Positions 12,940-26,400 of a stretch of 64,000 nucleotides of DNA are shown here, piece after piece. The notes beneath the pieces were generated by a model, which did not search any database, had not been told where the DNA came from, and worked only from the letters and a program-made list of their open reading frames with translations. Source of the DNA: Colias croceus (taxonomy: Eukaryota; Arthropoda; Insecta; Lepidoptera; Pieridae); the NCBI RefSeq assembly GCF_905220415.1, contig NC_059558.1:1500501-1564500 (forward strand). Direction: 5' to 3'. The translations under genes and the position numbers were made by a program. Within the stretch, counting starts at the first letter, position 1; each line of letters starts with the position of its first letter.

Positions 12940-13113
12940 GCTTATAAAAGCGTGTTAAAATTAATGTTTGTCTGTATGTCCTTTATAGTATCGTAAACAA
13001 TGCATTTAACCACGATCTTCAGCAAAGTGTATGTATTGAGCTCACAAAGATTTCTGAGTTGGTAAGACCAATATTCAACAGTGAACAGACGAAGCCGTGG
13101 CGCACAGCTAGCT
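12940..13113. repeat. Dispersed repeat family E (diverged copy)
   Basis: It has an AAGCTTATAAAAGCGTG-like start and a terminal 'GCCGTGGCGCACAGCTAGCT' edge, with little conservation between. Assignment rests on the edges. Confidence 0.4.
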
Positions 13114-13770
13114 AGTATTTCAAACGTATAAAGCAGATGTTTTATTTGTTGTTTTTTAACCTATGCATTTCAAGAACAACTTAATTATAAAAATACCAAC
13201 TTAATTATTATGCATATGCATAAGTATGCATTTTTATAGCAATAGGTTCATCATTAGATCATCTCAAAAAAGGTTGAAACACGGAAGATATCACGAGCAA
13301 TACGTGATACAGTAATAAAAATTCGACCGTCTCAAATGTTAATTGATATTTCTATATTGTCTATAATTAAGTTGGTATTTGATTCCTTTATTTGATCTTT
13401 ATAGAAATAAATAAATTCGCTTACGCTATTCCGCAGTCAATGTCAATGATCAATCAAATGGTATGCGGACAACATAACAACCTTATTTTATATATTTATA
13501 TTTATTATTACCTATATCTACGTTTTATTGAATGAGACTTGCTTCTTTCCTATTATTACAGATAATATAATAATAAGCTAGTAATAATAATTATAAAATT
13601 ATGTCATACTGTTTTGTATCAATATAATATTCATATTATGTTTTTTAATTAACGTTTACGTAATCTTTCAAATTAGTTATAGTTATTATTCTAAGTGAAG
13701 ACAAATCCAACAAACCAAAAATCTGTCGAATTTATAAGTGGTGTAACTAAAACGACTTTTATTTATAAAG

Positions 13771-14225
13771 AACTAGCTTTCCGCCCGCGGCTTCGACCGC
13801 GTTTTGAAAGAAAAACCCGCATAAGCCCCGTTCCCGTGGGATTTCCGAGATATCAAACTCAAACTCAAACTCAAACATTCATTTATTCAATTAGACTACT
13901 ATTTAGTAGCACTTTCGAATCGTCATTACATAAGTATTTTTAACATTTACCACCGATTCGGAAAGCAGTATCTATGGAGAAGAATCGGCAAGAAACTCCA
14001 TAGTTGCTCTTTTAAAGTCACGTCAATATTACATAATATGTAACTTATATCTAACTTATACATAATATATCATAATATGCCAAAGAATATCCTATGTGTT
14101 AATCCAAGTTACCCTCTATATATATGCTAAATTTCATTGAAATTGGTTCAGTACCTAGTATTTGCGTGAAAGAGTAACAAACACACACATCCTCACAGAC
14201 TTTCGCATTTATAATATTAGTAGGA
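13771..14225. repeat. Family A repeat interrupted by a family G repeat
   Basis: Family A runs from CTAGCTTTCCGCCCGCGGCT (13773) to the break near 13857. It resumes near 14085 with CCTATGTGTTAATCCAAGTT and ends TTATAATATTAGTAGGATG. The intervening family G copy starts with AAACTC repeats and contains CCGATTCGGAAAGCAGTATC and AAGAAACTCCATAGTTGCTC. The A end lies about 40 bp before the acceptor of the TINAG-like exon at 14263. Confidence 0.7.
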
Positions 14226-14262
14226 TGCACATTTTATTTATAATATTGTTTTATTGTTACAG

Positions 14263-14441
14263 TGAATGCATCATAACAGACGAAGTGAAACTGACAACAG
14301 AATGGAGATGCGATCAGGACGAATGCCTCATGAGCCAAGACGTGGTGTATGGAGTCAACCAGCCTGGCATGAGCTGGAGGGCGTATAACTACAGCCAGTT
14401 CTTTGGCAAGAAGCTGAAAGACGGTCTGAAATATAAGCTTG
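14263..14441 (+). CDS. Swim: TINAG-like gene, exon (linker region)
   Basis: The acceptor is TTATTGTTACAG and the donor is G|GTAAGTCC. It enters in phase 2 and leaves after one base of a Gly codon. It encodes the C-x7-C-type linker and the block before the protease-like domain. Its 3' half is duplicated in tandem downstream (14485-14945). Confidence 0.88.
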
Positions 14442-17400
14442 GTAAGTCCTGTTATCCTAGTACAAAACAAAATGTAATAATGCTATCAACCAGGATGGTA
14501 TGAGCTAGCCAGTTCTATGGCAAGAAGCTGAAAGACGGCCTGAAGTATAAGCTTGGTAAGTCGTGCTATCCTAGTACAAAACAAAATGTAATATGCTATC
14601 AACCAGGATGGTATGTGCTGGATATCGTATTAGCCAGTTCTATGGCAAGAAGCTGAAAGACGGCCTGAAGTATAAGCTTGGTAAGTCCTGCTATCCTGGT
14701 ACAAAACAAAATGTAATATGCTATCAACCAGGATGGTATGAGCTGGATATCGTATTAGCCAGTTCTATGGCAAGAAGCTGAAAGACGGCCTGAAGTATAA
14801 GCTTGGTAAGTCCTGCTATCCTGGTACAAAACAAAATGTAATATGCTATCAACCAGCATGGTATGAGCTGGAGGGCGTATAGTAGCCAGTTCTATGCTTC
14901 TAAGCTGAAAAACGGCCTGAAGTATTTAAGCTTAATAAGTCGTTTTTTATTACGCTGTCCTGGTTATGCCATACTAGCTATCCGTCCGCGGCTTCGTCGA
15001 AATTCCGAGGAAGAGAATTAATTAGATTTTTTACCGCCTATGTATATAATCATTCCGTAGGGAAAAGAAATACAAACAAAGATATAAACATGTAAACAAA
15101 CAAAACAAAAATACATGACTTTAATTTTTATAACGGTGTATTTAGATCAAACGAGCGAATGCTCATTCTTATATTATTACCTGTGTTCTTACTTCTTACC
15201 CCACTATGTCAATTTTTTAGTGTAAACAGGCGTAGAGCATTCTTCGATGTTCTGAGTGCGTTCGATAAGATTCTATGCAATGTTCTAATACTGAACAACA
15301 CTGAATACGAATTTCATTTACTGTTGTGGACTGTATAATTGTTGGGGTTTGTGTTCAAGAAAACACCCTTCCTTCGACATACATATATTATCGACCCTTA
15401 TGTACACTATTACAATTTATACTTAATCACTATTACATATTCACTATTACTTATTCACTATTACTTCTTCACTACTAGTCTGGAAGAAGGACTTGCTGCA
15501 ACTGACTCTAGTTCCAAAATGTTCGCTATTTATATGCGTTGCTGGCGGCGAGATACAAAGTGATGCGGCGAGCCACAAAGCCATCGCCCGGCGGCGAGAC
15601 ACAAAGCGGCGGCGGCGGCTCAAAGCGGCGGCGGCTGTCTTGCATGTGCCGCCTAGGCCACGCCTCCTCCACGTGCAGACGCAATACACGTGGCGTACTG
15701 TGTAGAACGCGATAGTCGAAACCGCGGTGCGCCTCGTCAAAACCGCGGTGCGCCTCTTCTTCCACGTGTAGCGTTGAAACTCCGCTCCATACACGTGGCG
15801 TCGCTGTGTGGGGAGCCCCGTTGTCGCCTGCGCTTGACCTTGATAGTATGCTCGTCCTTTACAGTCCTCCCCCCGGCGTAGCTTGCGTAGCCTCCTTCAT
15901 CACGACGAGCTTGCTGACGGGGCGTCTGAAGATCCCGCTCTTGGTCTTCACTTCGGCTACCCGCACAGCGTCGTCCGGCCCGGCGTGAACGCGCACCACG
16001 ACCCCTATGGGCCATGTGTTGCGCGGCGAGACGTGGTCCACGATGATGACCACGTCACCTTCCTCGAGGCGTCGCGTGTCCTTTCGCGCCTCCCCCCGTG
16101 GCATGAGCGTCGGTAGGTACTCCTTGATCCATCGGCGCCAGAAGTGGTCGACCCCGCAGTTGGTGAAGGGTCGGTGGAACGGGTCGAGGCGAGCGCGTGG
16201 CAAGTACCCTTTGGCTGGGACCTGCAGCATCGCTCGGCGTACTCGGCACAGCGCGCAGTTCTTCTCTATGGCGCGCACTGTGGGCCGCAGGTGGATGACC
16301 CAGTAGCGCTGCCTCAGGTCGTTGGTGACACGCTCGCGGTTGGCGTGTCCGGTGGCACAATGTTCCTGTAACACTATTAGTCTGGTTATTCTGTGCCGGC
16401 CGTGGAGGATCACCGGCTTCTTTACCGTGTCGGGTGCCGTGGCTGCGTTTATGCGGCCCCTTACTCTCAGCACGCCGTCTTCCATTACCGGGTCCAATTT
16501 GTACAGTCTACTGGATCTGCTGATGGGGCGCGCGTCCTTGATTCGCTTTATGTCTTCCCCAAAGCTGTCGTTCTGTGCGCGCTGCACCAACAGTCGTTCG
16601 GCTTGTTCCAGGTGGCGACATTCTAGTCTCGTCGCCGTGTGCCTGATGCGCATGTCGATAAATGCGAGCACCCTTGCTGTTGCTCCCACCAGTGTGCGGA
16701 ATTTGGAGAAGCGCTCTGGATCCGGCAGCCATTCCATCTTCCGTGGCAGCTCGCTTACATGCAGTACATCAGCCTCGTCCGTAGTTTCTCGAAGTTCCTT
16801 CTCCGTGGGCCACTGGTCCTCCGTCTTCATAAGGAATTCTGGACCCTGGAACCATCGATCATGTCCCGTGGTGAAACTTAGGCGGGTGGCGTAGTCGGCG
16901 ACATTTTCATGAGTCGGTAGCCACCGCCACTCTTCCTTCTGTGTTAGTTCTCCAATCTCACCGAGGCGATGCGCGACGAACGGCGTGTATCTCTTTGCAT
17001 CGTTGCGCACCCAGTGCACCACCGTCGATGAGTCTGTCCAAAACCAAGTACGAGATATGTCATACCTGTGCTCTCTTCTTATCTGATCAGCGAGTCTTGC
17101 GCCAATCACCGCCGCTTGTAGTTCTAGGCGCGGGATCGTCTGCGCGCGTCGTGGTGCCACCTTCGCTTTCGCCGAGACGAGTTTCACTTGTACGCTGCCG
17201 TCCGTTCGCCGCATATGCCAGTACGCCACGGCTGCATACGCTTGTTCACTGGCGTCGCATAGCACGTGCAGCTCGATGTCTTCGACGTTGTCCGTTGCGT
17301 AACATCGCGGTAAACGTAGTGCGCTGACTGCTTCCAGCTGCGCCAGCCAGCCCGCAAACTGCTCGCCCTCTTCTTCAGGTATCGGCTCGTCCCACGAAAT

Positions 17401-20400
17401 CTGGAGGCGCCACAGGCTCTGCAATATGATTTTAGCACGGATGGTGAAATAACTTAAGAGGCCTAGCGGGTCATAAATTGACATGACCGCACTTAATGCT
17501 TCGCGCTTGGTTGGCGGGCGCTTGCGATCTCGCACCTCCACCGGTACCCTGTTCATCGCTGTGTTGAATCCTAGCGCGTCTTGCTCGGCGTCCCAAATTA
17601 GCCCGAGGATCTTCGGGGCTGGCTGCGCTCCTCCCAGCTGCGTTGGTGTGCTGGCGTGCAGTTCTCGTGGCACGTCCCTCAGCACGCTCCTATCGCTGGC
17701 GTTCCATCCTCGTAGCTTGAAGCCTGCCGCCGCGTGCACTGTCCGTATTTCTTCGATCGCTTGTCTGGCTTCCTCTGCGTCGGCGTAGCTCACCACCAGG
17801 TCGTCCATGTAGTGGCTCTTCATTATCGCTTCCAGTGCCATTGGATACTGTTCTGCGTGCTGCTGCGCATTATGATTGCGGATGTAATGCGCCATAAACG
17901 GAGAGCTCGCTGCGCCGAATATCATGGACGTCATCTTGTAGTGCTGTGGCGGCGTGTCGCGTCGGCTTCCCCTCCATAAAAACTGCTGCGCTGGCTGGTC
18001 TTCGGGTCTTATTTTCACTTGTAAGAACATCTCCTCTATATCTGCTGTGACTGCCACTGCCTTTTCCCTGAATCGAAATAATATACCTGGCAGTGATAGT
18101 AGCAAGTCTGGGCCCTCAAGTAGTTCATCATTTAAACAAGTCCCGTGGCTTTTGGCTGCCGCATCAAAGACCAATCGCTGCTTCCCTGGTTTGTTGGGAT
18201 TGGTCACAGCAAAATGCGGCAGGTACCAGCACACGCTGCTCTCGCCTTCACTGCCATCGCACGGAACCGCATACCTTTTCTCAAATAAGTTGTTCATCTG
18301 CTTGGTGTACTCGGCTGCAAATTCCGGCGCGGCGTCCATTTTTGCTTCAATCTTCAGAAGTCTCCGCAGCGCGGCGTTGTAGCTTGGCGGCATGCGGACA
18401 TTATCTCTTTTCCACGGCAGGCCGATCTCGTACCCGCCCGGCGTCTTCTTCGTAGTCGTCTCGACGATGGATGTCGCTCGTCGGTCGGCTTCACCAATGC
18501 GCGGTCTGCTGGCTATGTTCAATGATTCGATCTTGAAGTGCTCTGCCACCAGGTCGTGCAGCCGCTGGTCCGCTTGTTGTTCTCGGACGTGAAGCACGCG
18601 GTCTCTCTCGACGATCATTCGACGCGGCGTTGTTCCATGTATCACCCAGCCGAGACTTGTCTTGGAGGCGGCAGGTTCGTCGGCGCCGCCCGTCCGAAGT
18701 TCTCTGGTCACGATATGCTCCCAGTGGTCGGTACCCACCAGGACACCCGCGCGTGCTTGTTCGTAACATACCTCACGTTCCGGTATGTCGCGCAGATGTC
18801 TGTACCGAAGCAGGGATCCCGGGATGGACTGCTGATGCAACTGCAGCTTCTTCATCGTGCGGGCGCGCAGGTCGTGTAGTGTCCCGTCGCTCTGCCCCCG
18901 CAGCTGCACCGTCACCAGCCGACTTCCTTCTTCAATCTGCTCCATGTTCGCCCCGTGGATGCGGAGCGGCGTGGCGGGACCTTCGGCGCCGATCTGTTGC
19001 GCCAGGTCCTCATCAATGAGGGTGATGGTGGAGCCCTCATCGAGCAGTGCGTGCGTCGATACCTCCCCCCGTGGGCCGACGACGGTGACTGGACACATCT
19101 TCAGCAGGACGGCGCGGGGCGGTGCGGTTGCGCGGTCAGCAACCGCCATGACGGTTTCTTCGGTCGACGCAGCAGGCTCTTCTCTTCTTACGTCGTGCAG
19201 TGATGAATGATGCGGGCGGCGGCACTGGTTCACGCCGCATGGTTTCGCTCGACAGTAGCTGCGCCGATGTCTCTTCGTGGCGCACTTGAAGCAGGCGCCC
19301 TTTTCCCTGACCAGCGCCCACCGCTCATCCACCGACAGCTTGGCGTAGCGCGGGCAGGCAACCATAATGTGGTCGCGCCCGCAGCACAGGCAGAAGTCTT
19401 CTTTCTTCTCTTCTTTCTTCTCTTCTTCCTTCTCTTCTTTCTTCTCTTCTTCATCTTCACCGGAGACCATGGTGTATACTGCAGACTTCCTTTTCGGTGG
19501 AGCAGGTCGCGCTGCTGCTGCTGCTGCTGCTGCTGCGTCTCTGCGCGCTGGTGCAGTGCTGCTCGTCGGCGCGTAGGTGTAGCGAAGCGCCCGGTCCGCC
19601 TCTCGCATGAGGAAGCGGGACAGCACCACGATCTCTGGATCCGCTGTGCCTTCCTGTGCAAAAGCATAATCACACCACCTAGACCGCAGGTGCGGACTTA
19701 GTTTGTCCAATATCTCTCTTGCTAGCATAGGATTGTACAAATATCCTTTTCTGTCTATGGTTTGAAGTATACACACCACGTTTTGCACTTTTACCGCGAA
19801 GCAGTTGATGTCCTTGGCCGCTGCTCCAGGTCGCGGCAGCTTCCTTAGGTCTTCCATGGCCCTGTCGATTATTATTTCGGGCCTCCCGAAGCACTGCTCC
19901 AAAGTTTTCATCACTGCTTCAGGTGATGAAGCAGTGTGAAGCAGCGCTGCCACGGCGTCCCTTGCTTCCCCCTTCAGGCAGGTACGCAGCCGCTGGATGT
20001 TTTCTGCGTCGGACACTTGGTACATGCTGCTTGTGTCCCGGTAGGCTGCTCGGAACGGCAGCCACTCTTCAATCGCACCTGAAAATATCGGAAGGTCCGC
20101 GTGGCATAGGCGCGGTCGCGCCATCTTCTCCAGGGACGCCGCCAGCTGCTCTATTCCTGTTCGTCTGGTCGGCGTCGGCGATCTTCCTCTTCTTAGTTCG
20201 GATCGCTGGTGTCTGTCATCCTTCGGCACAGGATGTGACTGGAGCCACTCGTCCACCTTGTTTCGTTCTTCTGTCGCGGTGACGGTATCTTCCGGCAGGC
20301 CCTCGTCTTCCTGTATGGCGGACACCTCGAACTGTAAGCGTTTATTTATTAGTTCTTTCTCAATTTGTAGTTCTTTTCTCTGGATAGCGGCGAGTCGCTC

Positions 20401-23400
20401 TGCCGCTTCTAATTCCGCCGCCTTAATCCGCCGCGCCGTACTCGCCGACGACCGCACCGATCTAGCGGATCTCGCTGGCGAATGCCGTCGCGGTTGCGGC
20501 GGGATCTCCATTGTGTCTGTGGCTGACGTCAAGCGTGCGTCAGACGGCGATGCCAGCGGGTCCAGCACCAGCCGCCGCATTCGTTCTTGCCGCACACGCT
20601 CTGTCTCCTGGCTCCGGTCCTCCACTTCTGCAGCTTCACCCTGGCTGCGGGTAACCACCATGCCTAAAGAGGTGACGCACCGCAGGCTTATACTGGCAGA
20701 CTCGTTCCGCTGACCAGCACCCCTGATTCCCGGCGCGTACCACCAAGGTCACCCGACGGCCCGAGTCTACCCGTAAAAAACCTTACGACTCACCTCATTG
20801 GACTAGTACCAACAGCGCGGCCCCGTCGGTAGGTGCCTGACTCGCCTGGTGACGATCAAAAACACCAGCAGGCTAGTACCAACGTTACCGGTTTGCCGAT
20901 ATTCGCCCCTCGAAGGTGAACTCGTTGCCGATGCGTACCTCTCTTCGGCAGGATCTGGTCTTCCACGGGCAGCGTTTCCTCTTCCTGGAGTATCCGGCGC
21001 TCGTTGTTATCTGGCGATCGAAGGACCAGACGTTGTTGTGGACTGTATAATTGTTGGGGTTTGTGTTCAAGAAAACACCCTTCCTTCGACATACATATAT
21101 TATCGACCCTTATGTACACTATTACAATTTATACTTAATCACTATTACATATTCACTATTACTTATTCACTATTACTTCTTCACTACTAGTCTGGAAGAA
21201 GGACTTGCTGCAACTGACTCTAGTTCCAAAATGTTCGCTATTTATATGCGTTGCTGGCGGCGAGATACAAAGTGATGCGGCGAGCCACAAAGCCATCGCC
21301 CGGCGGCGAGACACAAAGCGGCGGCGGCGGCTCAAAGCGGCGGCGGCTGTCTTGCATGTGCCGCCTAGGCCACGCCTCCTCCACGTGCAGACGCAATACA
21401 CGTGGCGTACTGTGTAGAACGCGATAGTCGAAACCGCGGTGCGCCTCGTCAAAACCGCGGTGCGCCTCTTCTTCCACGTGTAGCGTTGAAACTCCGCTCC
21501 ATACACGTGGCGTCGCTGTGTGGGGAGCCCCGTTGTCGCCTGCGCTTGACCTTGATAGTATGCTCGTCCTTTACATTTACACTAAAGGATCACGAAATAA
21601 TGCTCTTGCTCCACCTCTATGTTCGTTTGGTCTTAATGCACCGTCATATTAGTAAGGAGGAGGAAAGCCAACTTAACACGTTAGCTGCGAAACAGGGCTT
21701 GAAACACCCTGTCCGTGTCTCGTCGTTGTAGCGGTAGGAAAAAACTTAAACTTCTCTGTCGTGCGAGAGGCATAACTTCTATCTGGTTCAGTGTAGGAAA
21801 GTGATGTCTATATATCTGAGATGTGCTATTGATTCCTAGTTCAATGGTATACTGACCTTAATACCGGGTTTCTTAGACCTCGTGCCGCACTGAACAAATA
21901 AAAATTCTAACTCAGTGCGGAACGAGGTTGCGAACACCTCGTACCACCGCGCACCTCGTACCGCACCCTAAGCTAGCTTCACGCGGTTAGTGTTGTGCAA
22001 CGCATTCGAGACTATTTGTGGAACAACTTATTGAAGCTTTTACAAAGAAGGACTTGAATGTGGATACAGGTAATTTTCAAACATCCTAACTACTTGTTAT
22101 AATAAATATCGTTAATAGAAACGTGAATGTGACATGTTGAGTAACTTTCTTCAAATAGGTTGATAATCATGATTACTATTAGTGTGTTTGTTCATTGAAT
22201 CAACTAGCGGCAAATCCAAAACACCCGGCAATCGGTGTATGGCTCATCAAAATTTAACTCTTGCCCAAGTCAACAAGCCAACAAACAAGGCACATCATCT
22301 CTTAAACTTAAAGGGATCAAAGAAGAGTAGATGTGTAGGTTGTTACGAAAAACTCCGCACCTTCTTAACAAGTCGTGAGGCCGAAAAAGGTAAAGAAAAT
22401 TCTCACAGAATGCACTGGTTGCAAACAATATTATTGTTTGGCCTGTTTTAATGAAAAACATCCATAAGTTTGATAAATAAATACAATTTTATAAAATCGA
22501 TATTTCTTTTCCCATCACTAAATTATATGAAAAACTGCTATTGTTCAGTGCGGTATGGGGTACATCAGATCCCACATTTTATTTTACCCCTAGAATCTAA
22601 ACTAACTAATCTAACCACGGGCGACGGTAGATTTAGGTTAATGAACTCATTGTTAATAATAATCAAGACAAAAGCCGCACACTTTGTCTTATTTGGCGCC
22701 AAAAAAACGATTTTGGTCGCCTACGGGCGGTGGGGTTTAATATGCCTCGTGCCGCCACAATCTCTGGTATAGGACAAGGTTTAAAACGACCCGTAACGCA
22801 GTAATGGAAAGTACAGATATATATCTGTGCCGCAGTGAACGTGTTAAGCCATGAGATGGATTTTATAGATTTACTAGCTTTCCGCCCGCGGCTTCGCCCG
22901 CGTTTTCAAAGAAAAACCCGCATAGTTCCCGTTCCCGTGGGATTTCAGGGATAAAACCTAGCCTATGTTACTCGTGGATAATGTAGCTTTCGAATGGTGA
23001 AAGAATTTTTCAAATCTGCCAAGTAGTTTCGGAGCCTATTCAATTCATACAAACAAACAAACAAACAAAAAATCAAACCTTTCCTCTTTATAATATTTGT
23101 AGATTTATAAATATACAAGAAAAACGTAAGACATGCTTACTATTGTTGTTGCATTTCCTCAAGCACCGTTAGGTACAATAAGAACTTGCAACAAACAACA
23201 GTAATTTAGCTGTCCTGATATTCCTGATATAAACATCTATGGGCGGCATAACCTTTGTAACTCGGATCGTGCACAATAGCATTTATCCGATGAAAGTCTG
23301 TGCCTAGATCACTAGTACTTTCACTGTATTTCTAGACAATGCTCTACTTTCCCTCTTCATATTCACCTTTTAATTTTAACGGGTTAAATACCGTTAAATG

Positions 23401-26400
23401 AAGATGCGGTTATAACAAAACAGTTTCTCTATGTACAAATAATTAAATATCTAGAGAGATATAACAGTCAATGAACTTCTTAGTTTAGGGGTTAAAGTTT
23501 AGGGTATAAGTAAGATCCTAGGTTCATTAATTACAGTAAAGGCTAAAAGAAGCGGTTTTATAAATATAGCTCCATTTTTTCAAAATTATCACTTATCAAA
23601 CGAATAGCAAAAATCATCGCTCTAAACATAAAATTGCTGACAATAAAGTTTAGCACATATTTTTTTCATCAAAATAACTTTTAATTATATACTAATAGCC
23701 TTATTCGTTATCAGAAAATCTTTAATTAAATAACAAAAAGAAACCAAGAGAGTGGGTCAATCCTTTGGAATCATAAAACACGATTTTATCTAGATGTCGG
23801 GAATTCGCGTTGTTTTGTTTGATCGAGATTTTTCTACAATATGCTATTGATTACGTCATTATTGTGACAGATAACATTTTTAATTATTTAAAGAGCAGGA
23901 GTAAAGTTTTCATTCAGCTTGTTTCTCGTCCGTGGCTTCTTTCGCATTTAATTTCGCCCTATAAAAAAAATATATTTTTTACGTTAGATTTTTCCCCATG
24001 TGAAATCTTATTAAGCCTTTTCATCGCGATACTATCTATACTAAGCCAGATATTTAAATAATCAAATTATTGGATCTTTTAAAATAGACTTATCATTTGT
24101 CCATGAAAAAAATAGATGACATAGTTGTAAAACAAATTTCCAATGCATCACTTTTCACTAGACAGCCATGAAATGTCGCAATTTTTCATCCCATTTCAGA
24201 AATTACCTCATTGTAGTGATCGATCGTTATATAAAGGTCGTTTAACAAATGTGGCTGAACCCCATTGTGCAGAATACAGAATTCTAGACCGATTTAGTTC
24301 TGACCTTACCTTTCACGCTGATTGTATGATAAAGCTGGTGTTACACTTGACAATTGTTTTTACGTCAACTATTTAGTAATCTGTAATTTTACTTGAGGAA
24401 ATATTTGTTAATGTACGACTTAGAGTATTGTGTGCTTTGCTTTAAATTAGACGAGATACTTACATTTGCTGATCTATAATTTACCAAAATTTTGTTTTAG
24501 ATAGGTATCTACGTAATAAAGCGTAATAATAACAGCCTTATCCTTTGTCTAAAGTTAAGTTTAGTTGAAAACTAGTTACATGTATAATATCTGCAAATAA
24601 TATTTTAGGCCGAGCAGTCAGAGGTGACTTATCTTTTAAAATAATTTTGATCAAGAATAATATTACAAACTCTCGGTTAGTAACTACTGCATACATATAA
24701 AACAAGAATACTTAATTACATCTTAATAATAACATTTTTATTGTCTTTTACAAAAACGTTTTTATGTCAATCAAACAGAATTTTCGATACGTGCCACCAA
24801 GAATCGTTATCAGATCAACTCATTTGCTCTCCACATAAATACAATGCCTTGAATTCCAAGTATTGTTAACATATTTCTTTTGTGCCGTTTTGAATATATT
24901 TTGCATGTTATTCTTTGTTCGATGTTCGCAAAATGGGATATATTATGTTACGAAAATAAAATTTTGCGATGACATAATTCTAGGGTTCCAGATACATGCC
25001 TTAAAATATATTTAACTACATATGAAGCAGTACTTACTTTGATAATGAAATTTTTTTTGTTCGTTTGTCTTTCTGTCACTTGACAACGGAGCGCTCTTTA
25101 TAGTACGAGATCCGGCTGCAGGATTAGTGCGTTCATCGGTTTTTTGCTGAAAACCGAATTTTTATGTATATTTATAATTAGGAGAATATATATCGACTAG
25201 GTTGCCAGTCAAAATTTGGCCGCAAGCATGTTTAATTAAAATTTTTCTAATCGATTTTTGGGAAAAAAATTCGTTCACTTGTTTTTTGAATAAAATGTAG
25301 TCTACATCACGGCAAATGATATAAAGATTCAAAAAAATCACGGTTGCCGTTTTTCACCTGGCCGCAACATCTTGGCAGCCTGGTGCAAACAGGTATGATT
25401 TCGATTCATTTTTACGTTCATAACGTATATTTATGAATCATATATCAAATTAAAGCTAATTTTTTTCTATTTATTATCATATATGGTTGCCTAATTAAAT
25501 CCGGCCGCAAATAAGGGTTGTCGGCTGTTAAAAATTATACACCGACGCATTCGCGTGCGGCAGCGAAACAACGAGAAAAAGAGAGGATCGGCTGTTAATT
25601 ATATTAAATCAATATTACTTTTTAAATTTGTCATTTTGAAAAGGACGACATATTTTCTTTCACTCAACCTTAAATATTCAACATCTTTAACAGCCGGCAA
25701 CCCTTATTTGCGGCCGGATTTGATAATAAATAGAACCGCAACCGTATATGATAATAAATAGAAAAAAATTAGCTTTAATTTGATATATGATTCATAAATG
25801 TACGTTATGAACGTAAAAATGAATCGAAATCATACCTGTTTGCACCAGGCTGCCAAGATATTGCGGCCAGGTGAAAAGCGGCAACCGTGATTTTTTAGAA
25901 TCTTTATATCATTTGCCGTGATGTAGACTTCATTTTATTCAAAAAACAAGTGAACGAATTTTTTTCCCAAAAATCGATTAGAAAAATTTTAATTAAACAT
26001 GCTTGCGGCCAAATTTTGACTGGCAACCTAGTCGATATATATTCTCCTAATTATAAATATACATAAAAAGAATGCGTCGGTGTACTAATAGGCGTAAATA
26101 TTTATAATTTTTAACAGCCGGCAACCCTTATTTGCGGCCGGATTTAATTAGGCAACCATATATGATAATAAATAGAAAAAAATTAGCTTTAATTTGATAT
26201 ATGATTCATAAATGTACGTTAAGAACGTAAAAATGAATCGAAATCATACCTGTTTGCACCAGGCTGCCAAGATGTTGCGGCCAGGTGAAAAGCGGCAACC
26301 GTGATTTTTTTGAATCTTTATATCATTTGCCGTGATGTAGACTAAATTTTATTCAAAAAAACAAGTGAACGAATTTTTTTCCCAAAAATCGATTAGAAAA

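Larger units (their letters stand above)
15317..21580 (-). mobile_element. BEL/Pao-type LTR retrotransposon, recent insertion
   Basis: Two 542-bp LTRs (15322-15863 and 21034-21575) flank one long - strand ORF. The LTRs begin TGT and end ACA. I found no difference between them on base-by-base reading. A 5-bp target duplication TTTAC lies at 15317-15321 and 21576-21580. GC content is far above the surrounding host DNA. LTR identity implies recent insertion. The element sits in an intron of the TINAG-like gene, antisense to it. No envelope-like ORF was seen. Confidence 0.95.

Noticed and set aside
14162..14262. N-terminal extension of the TINAG-like exon to an upstream Met
   Set aside because: The upstream codons come from a family A repeat end and the acceptor tract; a clean acceptor lies at 14262/14263.
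15447..15794. ORFs on both strands inside each LTR (60-115 codons)
   Set aside because: They occur in GC-rich, stop-poor LTR sequence, overlap on both strands, and have no domain. They repeat only because the LTRs are identical.
16322..16894. 190-codon + strand ORF and many others within 15.8-20.7 kb
   Set aside because: Shadow frames of the 1600-codon - strand Gag-Pol in GC-rich DNA.
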